Shown piece by piece: positions 23,432 through 35,837 of a DNA stretch of 64,000 nt. The stretch is from Trifolium pratense (taxonomy: Eukaryota; Streptophyta; Magnoliopsida; Fabales; Fabaceae), in assembly GCF_020283565.1 (NCBI RefSeq), contig NC_060060.1, forward strand, positions 19,902,001-19,966,000. The letters run 5' to 3'. Under the pieces are notes generated by a model. That model was not told the DNA's origin, searched no databases, and was given only the letters and a program-made list of their open reading frames with translations. The position numbers and the translations under genes were made by a program. Position 1 is the stretch's first letter. Each line of letters starts with the position of its first letter.

Positions 23432-23977
23432 GAGTGAAATGCCAAATACCCCCATCCCCCTCAAATTTTAAATTTTGTCAAATATCCCATGAAATTTGGA
23501 AATAGACAAATACTCACTGAAATTGTAAAACGTCAATCAAATTGCCCCATGCTCCGTTTATTTCATCTATTTTGATGACGTGACTGTTAACTGCATATGT
23601 GACACATGCCAACGTGACACCACGCCACATGAGAGAGGTAATTGATCAAGATTCAGGTCACAAGGGAGTAATTAACTAAAATTTGCAAAATCGAGGGGCT
23701 AATTTCAAAAATAGAGTTAGAGAGAGGGGATAAAAGTTAGTCAATTACCCTCAGTGATGTGTATCTTGATCAATTACCTCTCTCATGTGACGTGGCGTCA
23801 CATTTGCAGGTGTCACGTATGTAGTTAACAATCACATCATCAAAATAGACGGAATAAACAAAGCATGAGACAATTTAATTGACGTTTTATAATTTCATAA
23901 ATGTATTTGTCTATTTTCAAATTTTAAAGAATATTTAACGAATTTTGAAATTCCAAAAAAGATTTAGTATTTCACTC
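23432..23977. mobile_element. Foldback element of about 546 bp
   Basis: The ends GAGTGAAAT and ATTTCACTC are inverted, and long inner blocks mirror each other: AGACAAATACTCACTGAAATTGTAAAACGTCAAT against TTGACGTTTTATAATTTCATAAATG, and CATGAGAGAGGTAATTGATCAAGAT against ATCTTGATCAATTACCTCTC. The centre is about 100 bases. No target duplication is clear and no coding capacity is seen. Confidence 0.65.
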
Positions 23978-24204
23978 AATCATAAGTATCATCTTACTTT
24001 GAAAGTTTCTTCTTAAATATCATTCACATTTTCCTACAACGAAATGTTAGACAACAACTCTCCACATAACCTTTTCTAAAAAAAATAAAAAATGTTATGC
24101 AAACAGAATAATAAATTTTATAACTTTTATTATTATTAGTATTGTAGAAAAGAAAATCTGTTAATTTTTTGTGTACTGAATAAAAAGTGAGGTGCAGTTT
24201 AGCA

Positions 24205-25181
24205 GGTGGCATTTAGAACGCACAAATTGTTAAATTTGTGCATGGATGCACAACTTTATAAGTTCATTTTTAACCATTAGATCAAATAAGGAATATAGTT
24301 TTCCAATAGTCTATCAACACTAGATTTTTTCTCACCCAGTCTAATCCCATTCTTAATGAATAATCTGGACATTACTTTTAATCAATTAGTTTTTAGGAAT
24401 GGGTAAATCACCGAATAAATCAGTCCGAAGAACCAAAGCAACAACACACCATTTCTAGAGAAAAGAACAAAAAGACAATAATGGTTGCCGGTGTAAACGT
24501 CGACCTTGACTCAAATGTTGAAAAAATTCAGATCTTGGAGAATCCGAATCCAAATCCAGATCTCAAAGACGAAAACTTTGATTAGGATTAGATCTTTTTT
24601 CGCAAGAATTAGGACTATATCTGATTCCGACAACCAATTTTTTTATAAACAATCGAATTACTGTGTCACCAAGTGGTGGTTGTGTTTCTTTTTTGTTTTT
24701 ACGGTGGTGGTTCTGTTATGCATTTGTTTTGGGTTGTAAACATTAAATATGCGATTAGTTGTTAATAGTTTATTTGATTTTTGTTTTTTTTTTCCTTTAA
24801 CATGATTGGGTGGCGTTGCTCGTAGTGTTCACCGGTTCTATAGTATGAGGAAATAGCAACGTGATGGGAAGGAAATGGAAAGACATAAAATCTAGTGTGG
24901 GAGGAGCAAGCTTAAGTTTGATTGAAAACTATAATCCCATTCCCACAGCAAGACAGTTTTTAGGAATGGGTGTAGTTTTTTTTTTGTCAGAAACTAGTGA
25001 TGGTGAGGAGGGAGAAGGTGATAGAGAATGAGGTTAGATTTAATTTGAGTGTGAGATAAAATCTAGTGTTGATAGACTATAATAAAATTGTGTTCCTTAT
25101 TAGATCTAATGGTCAAAAATGAACTTATAAAGTTGTGCATCCATGCACAAATTTAACAATTTGTGCATTCTAAATGCCACC
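24205..25181. mobile_element. Non-autonomous Mutator-like element with 9-bp TSD
   Basis: The element starts GGTGGCATTTAGAACGCAC and ends GTGCATTCTAAATGCCACC. The terminal inverted repeats are about 130 bp long and closely matched. AGTTTAGCA flanks both sides (24196-24204 and 25182-25190), a perfect 9-bp duplication as made by Mutator transposases. The roughly 710-bp interior has no transposase. It carries a small plus-strand frame (24481-24585) in a locally less AT-rich segment, so it may be a Pack-MULE holding a captured gene start. Confidence 0.88.
24481..24585 (+). other. Small ORF inside the Mutator-like element
   Basis: A 34-codon frame starts MVAGVNVDLDSNVEKIQ and ends at TAG. It lies in a segment that does not belong to the inverted repeats. 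I do not recognise the peptide. It may be the first exon of a captured host gene. Confidence 0.3.
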
Positions 25182-25190
25182 AGTTTAGCA

Positions 25191-26470
25191 TGGCGGGCCA
25201 TTCCCTGTTATAAACTGCAGAATGTGACATGTCTCATATGATATTGAAATATTGAAATGAAATTTGTTTTACCCAAATTCTGAAAAAGTTTATATTTTCA
25301 AGCCAAAAGCAAACAAAGGTGAAGACAATCCAACCACGTGATCTGTCAAATTGAGTAAAACTTACCTGCCAGCCACCCACCCATCCATCAACCAAACCAA
25401 TTTTTTTTGCATTCTCATTATATTCTCTTTCATCAAATCCCATATATCCCCTTCACTCCAATCAATCTCCATTCTTTTCATAATTAATAAAACTCCTAAC
25501 CTTTACAATTAATAACTCATTAATTATATATTAAGTTTTTTTTTTTTACAATTAAATTAAAAATTGAACGCATGACTTATAACTAATTAATTATTTATTA
25601 TTAGCGGATGAATTGTCAATCACTACTATTATTAGACATTACCAACATAAATTAAGTTTTCAGGGTCTAAAGACTCTCCTTATTATACCTCACTAGCATA
25701 CAATTTATAAACATTTATGAGAGCCTCTATTGTGATAATCAAAGTTTGTAGTTAAGATTTGGCCACTTTCACAAAATAAAAATAATAAAAAGATTTTTAT
25801 TTATAAATATATATTCAGATCATCTTGCAATTGACGTAAGATTTTTGACGTTTTTATTTATGTCCGATAATATTAGACTCGATATGCATATATAAATGAT
25901 GGATGATCTGATAAAAAATTTAATAACATGTGGTATAACAGATTTTGAAAGAGACTCTGATATAAAAATATATCCATCCATCTTACAACATATGTGAGAA
26001 TTCTTAACAAAATAAAATAAAATATAAAAATTAAATAATATATATTTTAAATAGTTAAATAATAACTATATATTATATGAATGTGTTCCGATAAACTTGT
26101 GTTCATTCAAATGTTTTACTATATCTAGAAGACTTTTGAATTTAGTTGTTTCTTTTTATTGGTAATTTTGTAGAGTAATTTTAGTAATACACTTAATTAA
26201 TTATTGCATAGAGATTATTAGTATATAAAATAATGATTTCTTAAAAATATAATAATACTTATCGATTAGTATAATAAATAACTTGGAGTAGTAACATTCT
26301 ATGAGCCTTTATTCAAAAAACATTCTTTAAGCCTCAAAACCCGATTAGCCAAAAAATCTATGTACCAAAAAAGAAATCAATTAACAACCCAAATACTATT
26401 ATTATTTATTTGAGCTGGTTTTAAATACTAAAATTTAGAAGAAAATTCAGATACTGATTATGTAGCTTTA
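25191..26470. other. Intergenic DNA upstream of the LRR kinase
   Basis: AT-rich sequence without a gene I can support. The open frame at 25234-25443 (minus) is not recognised. Confidence 0.4.
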
Positions 26471-27056
26471 TGTGTGTAGTAGTACATCTACATTTGTGTC
26501 CACTTTGTCATTTTTGTTTTGTCCTTTGTTTGTTGGTTCTTTCTTTGGTTGTGAGCGTGTTTCATGCTCAGTTGCTTTTTATTCTCTGCAACTGCTAAAG
26601 ATACAAGATAATGGTTGTAATGGAATCAATCTCCAACAACAACAACTCACATGGAATTCCTGTTCACAGATCTCAAGGATCTCACAATTTCACTCTTCAA
26701 TAAAGTTTTTATCTTTTTGGTTATGTTGCTTTCTTAGTTTGATTCAAATTCTCCATTTTCTTCCAACTTGGTTGTTGAAAATTGATAAAAGAACCAATTT
26801 TGGCATCTGGGTTCTGTTTGTTTGATTCTCATTGTTGAATTCTGTCTTAATGGAAAAGGAAAGTTGAAGTTTTTTTATGAGAATCTGATTCTAAATAGTG
26901 TTTTTTGTTTTGTTTTGTTTTGTTTTGTTTGGATAAGGTGATAAGGACTTAACTTTCTTTGTGTGAGAATGTGTTGTTTCAAATTATTCATTAAGTTGAA
27001 TTTAAGCACTTGTTAATGGTTTTGTAAAGGAGACATTGCATAAGTGATTATATAGA
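26471..27056 (+). promoter_or_regulatory. Probable 5' leader and proximal promoter of the LRR kinase
   Basis: This T-rich stretch, less AT-rich than the DNA before it, ends at the kinase start codon. It contains a CAACAACAACAACTC tract and a (TTTTG)n run near 26901-26930. A 117-codon frame at 26472-26825 has no recognisable content and is more likely leader sequence than a gene. Transcript start and any leader intron cannot be fixed without RNA data. Confidence 0.35.
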
Positions 27057-30000
27057 ATGGAAGTTTTCAGTTTGGTTTTATGGATACTTGGTTTGTTGCT
27101 TCATTTGCTGATGAAGATTTCTTCTGCCACTCTTTCTCCTTCTGGCATCAACTATGAAGGTTAATTTTCTTTCTATTTTTAATTTTGTTATCTTAGTTTC
27201 ATTCATTGAGATCTTTGGTTTATGATAAGAAAGATTATAAATTGATAATTTAATGTGTGACACAAGTTTAGCTTATTGGTCAATTCAATTATGCTTAAAA
27301 ACTGTGAAGCTTAATTAATGGTTGATTTGATGCTACTTATTACAGTAGTACTTATTTTCTTTCAATTTTTTTTTGGAGAATTTAAGCTTAATTAATGATT
27401 AATTGGTTCCTTTTTTCTAGGCTATTTTTTTATTAATAATTTTTTATTATGTGATGGTAAAATAAGAGAATTTTCAAGTTTAAGTTCTTATCCTTTTCTG
27501 ATTATTTATTCACTTAACAGTTGTAGCTTTGATGGCTATAAAGACCGAGTTGAATGATCCTCACAATGTTTTGGAGAATTGGGATATTAATTCTGTTGAT
27601 CCATGTAGTTGGAGGATGATTACTTGTACTCCAGATGGTTCAGTTTCTGCATTGTAAGTTGTTTAGGTTCAACTTTTTTAAAAAATGGCAAAAAAGTTCC
27701 AGGAAGTTTTGATTAAGTTGTTTAGGTTCAAGTTTGATTTTTTCATTTAATAGAATTTTCATCTTTGTTTCAGGGGATTGCCTAGTCAGAATTTGTCTGG
27801 TACACTATCTCCTAAAATTGGAAACCTTACCAATTTACAATCTGTGTAAGTCTATGTTGATTTTTATTAAGATGCTTCATATCTTGGTTTGAATTTGATG
27901 ATGATTGAATTTGACATTAGTGCTTTGATTATTACTCATTGATTCCGTTTTTTATAAACTTAATACACTTTATTTACTCTTTCGAAAGAGTTATAAGGCT
28001 AATTAAGTGGAATTGTTTTCGTGTAAGTTATAAGCTGCTTTCATAAGCTATCCTGGAGAGCTTATGAAAATAAGCTGAAAACTGCTATTGGACATGGCAT
28101 AAGTTTTCGTACATATGCCAGTAGATAAGGTCAAAAATAAGTCACTCCAAACAGGTCCTAAGTGAAGGAGATTATATTGATGCATAATTAATTGTTTTTG
28201 CTTTTGCAGGTTACTTCAGAATAATGCTATTTCTGGTCATATTCCAGCTGCAATAGGAAGCTTGGAAAAGCTTCAGACACTTGATCTCTCTAATAATGAA
28301 TTTAGTGGCGAGATGCCGAGTTCTTTGGGAGGCCTTAAGAACCTGAATTATTTGTAAGTTACAAAATCATATACACATACATCATCATACAATTGTTTGA
28401 TCATTTATGAAGTGTTTCTCATTGCATTTGAATTGTCTTATGTGCATGCTAGGCGGTTAAATAATAACAGCCTTACCGGAGCTTGCCCTCAGTCTCTTAG
28501 CAACATCGAAAGCCTTACCCTTGTGTAGGTCTTTGTTACCTTATTTCCAAATTATATTTATGTTATTCATGTTTTTTATCGAACCGACAAGGGCTGAATC
28601 CAAGTGTATTTGGCAATTTTAAGCTTTGATTTTTCTCTCAAAAATGGTATACTAACTACTATTAATTGAAAATAAATGTAGGGATCTCTCCTACAACAAT
28701 TTGAGTGGTTCATTGCCAAGAATATCGGCAAGAACATTAAAGTAAGTTCGTTTTGCGTTTCCTCTTGTCTTTAGTTTTATATTCGAGTTCACAATAAAAT
28801 GGTGAAGTTAATTAATCTCTTAGTCGTTTTTTGATTTCAGGATTGTAGGTAACCCGTTAATTTGCGGTCCAAAAGAAAACAATTGTTCTACGGTATTGCC
28901 CGAGCCACTTTCCTTCCCGCCAGATGTATTAAAAGGTGTTAATTAATGACATACAGTATATCTTTGTTCGTTACTTTTTCAGTTTTCGTATTTTTAACAA
29001 CTTCATGATTTGATGTATTTTATTCTGATTTTCAGCCAAACCAGACGGTGGTAAAAAAGGCCATCATGTAGCACTTGCTTTTGGTGCAAGTTTTGGTGCC
29101 GCGTTTGTCATTGTGATTATAGTTGGACTTCTCATTTGGTGGCGGTATAGACACAATCAACAGATATTCTTTGATATTAATGGTTAGTCATCGCTAAAGC
29201 CTCCTCACTTTCCTTTTATACTTCTGTTTCATAAATCTCGGTTTTAGTAAAAGTTTTTTACTTCGCAGAGCATTACGACCCAGAAGTGCGCCTTGGTCAT
29301 TTAAAAAGGTATTCATTCAAAGAGCTTCGGGCCGCAACTGACCATTTCAACTCAAAGAACATTCTAGGAAGAGGTGGTTTTGGAATAGTTTACAAGGCAT
29401 GCTTGAATGACGGATCCGTTGTGGCCGTTAAACGGTTAAAGGACTATAATGCAGCTGGTGGTGAGATCCAATTTCAAACAGAAGTTGAGACAATAAGTTT
29501 GGCTGTCCACCGAAATCTTCTGAGGCTTCGAGGGTTTTGCAGTACTCAGAATGAACGACTCCTTGTTTATCCATATATGTCTAATGGCAGTGTAGCCTCT
29601 AGATTAAAAGGTTAGCTCCTCGAACTTTCCACAATAGGTTGGTTTTATCATTTGTTTCCCTTGGTTAGTTAAACTTTAATGGATATGCACTGTCGTGGAA
29701 TATAGTTTTACACTGACATCCAATGAAAACTCATCATATTGCCACATTATACATAACCACTTTATAACTGCATTTGAAAATAACTCGAAATACTGAATCT
29801 CGTTGGATTTGGATTTATACCAGATCATATTCACGGTCAACCAGCTTTGGATTGGACGAGGCGAAAGAGGATAGCGTTAGGCACAGCAAGAGGGTTGGTT
29901 TATTTGCATGAGCAATGTGACCCTAAAATTATCCATCGCGATGTCAAAGCAGCCAACATATTGCTAGATGAAGAATTTGAAGCAGTTGTTGGTGATTTTG

Positions 30001-30685
30001 GTTTAGCTAAGCTTCTTGATCATAGAGATACTCATGTGACCACTGCCGTGCGTGGCACTATTGGTCACATTGCTCCTGAGTACCTATCCACTGGTCAGTC
30101 ATCAGAAAAGACCGACGTGTTTGGATTTGGAATCTTGTTGCTTGAGCTTATTACAGGTCATAAGGCTCTAGATTTTGGTCGAGCAGCAAACCAGAAAGGC
30201 GTAATGCTTGATTGGGTACTCTCTCCCGACTTTCACTCTTCTCAGTGTCTCTTATCTCTTTTAGTATAGTTAACATAGTAAACTTTTACGAGTTCAAGAA
30301 ATATATATCTATTTCCACAACATATAATGAATACTAAATATGTTTTTGATCCGTATAAAACTTTCAGGTTAAGAAACTACACCTTGAAGGAAAACTAAGT
30401 CAAATGGTAGATAAAGATCTTAAAGGCAACTTTGACATAGTTGAATTAGGAGAAATGGTTCAAGTAGCACTCTTGTGTACACAATTTAATCCTTCACACC
30501 GTCCGAAGATGTCCGAAGTGTTAAAGATGTTGGAAGGGGACGGTTTAGCTGAGAAATGGGAGGCGTCACAAAGGATCGAAACACCAAGGTTTCGGTTTTG
30601 TGAAAATCCGCCTCAAAGATATTCGGATTTTATAGAAGAATCATCACTAATAGTAGAAGCAATGGAGCTTTCTGGCCCTAGGTGA
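27057..30685 (+). CDS. NIK3: LRR receptor-like kinase, NIK3-like (subfamily II)
   Basis: Eleven exons in frame encode 625 aa: 27057-27159, 27521-27653, 27774-27845, 28210-28353, 28453-28524, 28682-28741, 28841-28935, 29036-29182, 29269-29610, 29824-30215 and 30368-30685. All introns are GT-AG. Order of parts: signal peptide (residues 1-24), LRRNT with CSWRMITC, about five LRRs encoded by 72/144-bp exons, membrane helix about 238-260, and a kinase with glycine loop 309-316, Lys330, HRD 427-429 and DFG 447-449. It ends with the subfamily tail AMELSGPR. The exon pattern is that of SERK/NIK kinases. Sequence as I recall it is closest to Arabidopsis NIK3, including SATLSP.G.NYE, DPEV.LGHLKRY and [11 protein letters not shown] proteins are plasma-membrane kinases in immune and antiviral signalling, named for binding geminivirus NSP. 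All catalytic residues are present. Subfamily is certain; the exact orthologue is likely. Confidence 0.95.
27995..28160. repeat. MITE fragment in kinase intron 3
   Basis: The stretch TTTCATAAGCTATCCTGGAGAGCTTATGAAAATAAGC and CAAAAATAAGTCACTCCAAACAGGTCC resembles the foldback sequence at about 35915-36245 (CATAAGCTATCCTGAAAAAC, AAAAATAAGCCATTTCAAACGG). It is a partial copy in an intron. Confidence 0.45.
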
Positions 30686-33335
30686 CAAGCATCTTAGTTT
30701 GTTTTTTTAACACTATAGTTTTCATGTTTAAATGAACATTGTTATTAGTGTGTCAATAGCTAGCTATCTAATGCTTGTATTCATGTGTAAAAAGAAAAAG
30801 GGAAAGTCATGTATAAGTCTTATCTTCTTTGTTGGAATGTTGATTTAATTGCTTCATAATTTTTTTTAATCAATGTTAGAAATTTGTACCATTATTGATG
30901 TCACTTACAATAATGTCAAAAACTACCAAACAAAGAAATTCAAAATTACTCCTTTGAGTCTTAAAATTAGGTTGTGATAAAAAGTGTGTACTAAATACGA
31001 ATCTGGATTGGGTGCGGTCGGCACTCCATGACTGCATCAGTCACCAAGATCAGGATTGTTTGATTTAAATTGGACGATCCAAATTTTAGAGTTAGAATAA
31101 AAACTATATTAAAATATGAGCCGTTTGATTTTGGTAGACGGTAACAATTTATTGATTGCACAAGAAGTACCAAATAAAAAAGGTAAAAAATCTGACTATA
31201 ACCAAAACAAAATTTGAAATACACCATGATTACAAAAGTACCCCTATGATAACAAGATGGACAAGTCTACAAAGGCTATGAAAAGAAGGAAAGATAGAAA
31301 ATGCATGGTAACATCCAAGAAGCTAAAGTCCACAAAACCATAGGCAACAAAATTACATAAACACCACTCTGTCTTCATCTCCTGTTCATAACTTGGCCCC
31401 CATCACTCATTGTGCAGTGGCAGATTCATCTTATAGTAAGGGTGTGCCTTTGCACCTTTGAGTTTTGGAAAAGAAAATTATACTAGGGACCTGCCTACCT
31501 AGTCTCCATACCCCACAATTTTCATCAACTCAATTGTGTCCTTCATATTTTTCGCAATAAATATAAGTTTGAGTCAAATTTGACCGGTTTACAAGTGAGA
31601 TAAGTCTTACGTCATATATTCTATTATTGAATCAAATCAGAGATGATGAAACTTATTAATCAAATCATGAAAATACACTTGTGCACGATGGAAGTCTATT
31701 TTACATATGCATGTAAGAATTTGAAAATTTTTGAAATTCCGACTTTTTTAGATTTTTAAATTTTTTGAACATAAATAAAAGTTTCACATTTAAGGACCAA
31801 TTTTAAGATTTTTGATAACTGAATTTGAATTTTTATTTTTCAGGACCAAATATGTCTCTATAATTTTACTTTTTTTATACACACAAGTTTGAGTTTTTAT
31901 TCAAACTAATAATGTTGAGTGACTTGAAATTTGAAAAAGAAAAAAAAAAGGTTACAATGAGTCGTATAAGGGGTCCATGTTTGGACCAAAAGTCCAAAAC
32001 CATGTCAAAGTAATCCAACCTACTCCATATTTTTCTAAAATACTATTTAGAAATTTATATGTATAGTAATAATTTATAAATTTTATATGTACTTAAATTA
32101 AATATGGTCTTCACATGGTTGGTGTGTTGATGACTTCATATTCATAACACTCTTTCTTCCTTTCCTGCCATTGCCAATATCACACCAGTTCCATGTCTAC
32201 TTGAAACCATTGCAGCTCCCACTTGTTAGGATCTTTTGGTCCAACATATCCATCATACAAATGATTTTACTTATAGTTTTTCTTATTCACAAAAGGTATA
32301 GATACATTCTACTTGTATAGACTTATTATAATAATAATAATAATAATTGGGCCTAATACATTCTACTTATATAGACTTATCATGCATATATAATATGATT
32401 CTTTGATAATTTAATGGAGGAGTTATTATCACAAAAGATTATTTTTCTCTTATTTCCTTGATCAAGCTTCATATGACTTAAAATGTTCCTCAATCATATT
32501 CCTTGGCAAGCGCACACGAGGTGACATAGTAGATAGAGTTACTATGGGCTGTTTTTTTAAAAGATCATGAGATTGCCCATGGTCAAGTTTCCATGTATCT
32601 AACGGCTAGACATATAGAGAAAGCCAAATCAAATATGATCGCTAAATACCATTTACTTATAACTACTTGCATTTGAGGCTTTTCCATTTACACTTAGTAT
32701 TTATACGGTGTACGTGAACAATACCTTTTGTTTTTGTCAAAATATATTTTTTATTTAAAAAATTAATATAGAGATTTATTTTTGTAACACACAGAATAAA
32801 GTGTGTTGTTAACCAACTTTACTACTTAATATTTAACCACAAAATAAGTCTCACAACTACTGAAAATAATGTTGAATTTATAATAGAAGTGACTCATTAA
32901 TTCAATACCTTAAATTTTTTGGTGGAGAGATGTCACATCTTCCTATCTTGTGGTCTTAAAACACCGACTCCGTTGTTTTTCCCAAATTTTCTTAGACTCC
33001 CCAACAAAAAGTATACGTTTTAACCAATTTTTTTAACATATATATAATTAATCAATTTAATTACTTTATTAACTAATAAAATCACTCGTTAATTAACCAT
33101 TATTATTTTATAGGATAATGCTTCAGTGCACGACAGGATTTGTCATCTAAGCGCACGATGTACTCAGTAATTATACTTTGTTTTATGCATCTAGTAACAC
33201 CAATTTTACTTTGGCATTTTCTATGTATTTTTTTTTGACATACCTTAATTATATATAATTTTGTTAAATTAGTAGTTCCTCCCGATTTAATGAAAAATTA
33301 ATATATATGATCCTACAATGAAAAATTAATATATA
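30686..33335. other. Intergenic DNA downstream of the LRR kinase
   Basis: The first few hundred bases are probably the kinase 3' untranslated region and terminator. The rest is AT-rich with no gene. The open frame at 30991-31227 (minus) is not recognised. Confidence 0.4.
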
Positions 33336-34592
33336 CTAGAACTTTGACCCATGCGGTGCATGGGTCTAATTAGGTGTAATATGTAACAATAAAAAATAAA
33401 ATACAAAAATTCTAAGAGCATTTTCAATAAGAGTAGTATAGGGAATTTAATGGACTAATTATTCTATATTTGTTTATGTGTTTATTTTATATTTTATATA
33501 TTTTTTAAATAATTTTGGAACCCCATCGTTTTGTTTACTTATTAAAAAAAAATTGCTGATAACTAAAGGTTAAAAAATTGATGATAATTAAAGGTTAAAA
33601 AAAAACTAAAGACATAATCAATAACATAAACTTAAGTAGACATCCATAAATAAATAAAAATTGTGATTAATTCCGCCGTTCAAATTTATTGAAGACAGGG
33701 TTAACATATTAGGATTCCTAAATTCTTTCATAATTGAAGCACATATTTTAGCGGTTGAAATGTTTTATTGTAAGTAAGGGATGCAGGTTCGATGACAAAT
33801 CTGTATTTTTTTAATATTAAGCTGCAATAAAAAGAAAGAGAAAATGAGAGGGGAAAAAATTTAGTTTAGGGTTAGCTTATGTTAGCAAGCTTATAATATA
33901 AGAGATTATCGGTTTTTAATTGTTTAAATTGTACAATGAAAATTGATGGTGCTTAATTATCGTATGAAATCTTTCCTATGAAAGTTGATGGAGCTTAACA
34001 CTTTGTGGATATAATTTAAATCACAATTGGTCTGCTAGTGCATATTGTATCAATTGATCATCGGTTAATATTAAATATGCAATGTTAAAATCAAAATAAT
34101 GAATGCGATTAATGACATAACTATAGTTGTGTTTGGTTGTATTGCAAAAAAAAAAATGATTTAGCAGAATTGAGTTTGATAATAACTTTCCAAATTACAC
34201 GTGATAATAACTTTCCAAATTACACGTGATAATAACTTTCCAAATTTCACATAATAATTATTCTCTAAATTTATGATCCGGTAGAAAAAAAATCATTGAT
34301 CAGGAAAGACATAAAAATATTTCGTGATGAATAATATAGTCAACAATAATTTTGATATGATATACTTTTAAAATTGATGGTGCTTATCAATTATTGCACA
34401 TAATTTTAATCACAATTGATATACTTGCCATAGTGGTTGGAAATATTGCCTTGCATCGAAGGGTTGCGAGTTTGAATCATAGTCAAGACAAAATTGTATT
34501 ATTTTTTAATAAAAATTGCAAGATAAAATGGAGGGAAAACAGGGAAAACAAATTAGGGTTTAGAGTTTGCTTGTGTATACAAGCTTATAATA
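33336..34592 (-). mobile_element. Helitron copy 1 (non-autonomous)
   Basis: On the minus strand the 3' end is a perfect 9-bp hairpin (GACCCATGC-ACC-GCATGGGTC, plus-strand 33346-33366) followed after about six bases by CTAG and a T outside. This is the canonical Helitron 3' end inserted between A and T. The body has no helicase or other long frame. It is joined directly to copy 2 and shares most of its length with it. It includes a three-fold repeat of TGATAATAACTTTCCAAATT near 34170-34245. Confidence 0.68.
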
Positions 34593-35748
34593 CTAGAACT
34601 TTGACCCATGCACCGCATGAGTCTAATTAGGTGTAATATGTAATAATAAAAAATAAAATACAAAAATTCTAAGAACATTTTCAATAAGAGTAGTATAGGG
34701 AATTTCATGGACTAATTATTCTATATTTGTTTATGTGCTTATTTTATATTTTATATATTTTTTAAATAATTTTGGAACCCTGTCGTTTTGTTTACTTATT
34801 AAAAAAAATTGCTGATAACTAAAGGTTAAAAAATTGATGATAATTAAAGGTTAAAAAAAAATTAAAGACATAATCAAGAACATAAACTTAAGTAGACATC
34901 CATAAATAAATAAAAATTGTGATTAATTCCGCCGTTCAAATTTATTGAAAACGGGGTTAACATATTAGGATTGCTAAATTCTTTCATAATTGAAGCACAT
35001 GATTTAGCAGTTGAAAGATTTTATTGTAAGTAAGGGATGCATGTTCGATGACAAATCTGTATTTTTTTAATATAAAGCTGCAATAAAAAGAAAGATAAAA
35101 TGAGAGGGGGAAAAATTTGGTTTAGGGTTAGCTTATGTTAGCAAGCTTATAATATAAGAAATTATTGGTTTTTAATTGTTTAAATTGTGCAATGAAAATT
35201 GATGGTGCTTAATTGTCGTATGAAATCTTTCCTATGAAAGTTGATGGAGCTTAACACTTTGTGGACATGATTTAAATCACAATTGGTCTGCTAGTGCATA
35301 TTGTATCAATTGATCATCGGTTAATATTAAATCTGCAATGTTAAAATCAAAATAATGAATGTGATTAGTGACATGACCATGGTTGTGTTTGGTTGTATTG
35401 CAAAAAAAATTGATTTAGTAGAATTGAGTTTGATAATAACTTTCCAAATTACACGTGATAATAACTTTCCAAATCTCACATGATAATTATTCTCTAAATT
35501 TTAATATGATATACTTTTAAAATTGATGGTGCTTATCAATTATTGCACATAATTTTAATCATAATTGGTATACTTGCCATAGTGGTTGGAAATATTGCCA
35601 CCCATTGAAGGATTGCAGGTTCGAATCCTAGTCAAGACAAAATTGTATTATTTTTTAATAAAAATTGCAAGATAAAATGGAGGGAAAATAGAGAAAACAA
35701 ATTAGGGTTTAGGATTTGCTTGTGTATACAAGCTTATAATATAAAAGA
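34593..35748 (-). mobile_element. Helitron copy 2, head-to-tail with copy 1
   Basis: It begins CTAGAACTTTGACCCATGC with hairpin GACCCATGC-ACC-GCATGAGTC (34603-34623, one mismatch) and runs parallel to copy 1 with small indels. The far end, ATATAAAAGA followed by T, fits a 5' TC terminus read on the minus strand. The junction between the copies has no spacer: AAGCTTATAATA is followed at once by CTAGAACTTT. Confidence 0.68.
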
Positions 35749-35761
35749 TAAAAGATGATTC

Positions 35762-35837
35762 ACATTATAGACAAAATACATTAGTTTTTCAATGAATTTA
35801 AAAAGTAAAAATTTATTTATAATAAGGCCGGAGGGAG
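35762..35837. repeat. Half of a Stowaway-like MITE
   Basis: The stretch from ATACATTAG..AATGAATTTAAAAAGTAAAAA to GGCCGGAGGGAG followed by TA matches the right half of the MITE at 20091-20237 and 53709-53816. The left half is missing; the Helitron end lies just before it. Confidence 0.45.

Noticed and set aside
26472..26825. A separate 117-codon gene before the LRR kinase
   Set aside because: The peptide has no recognisable domain and the stretch fits the kinase leader better.
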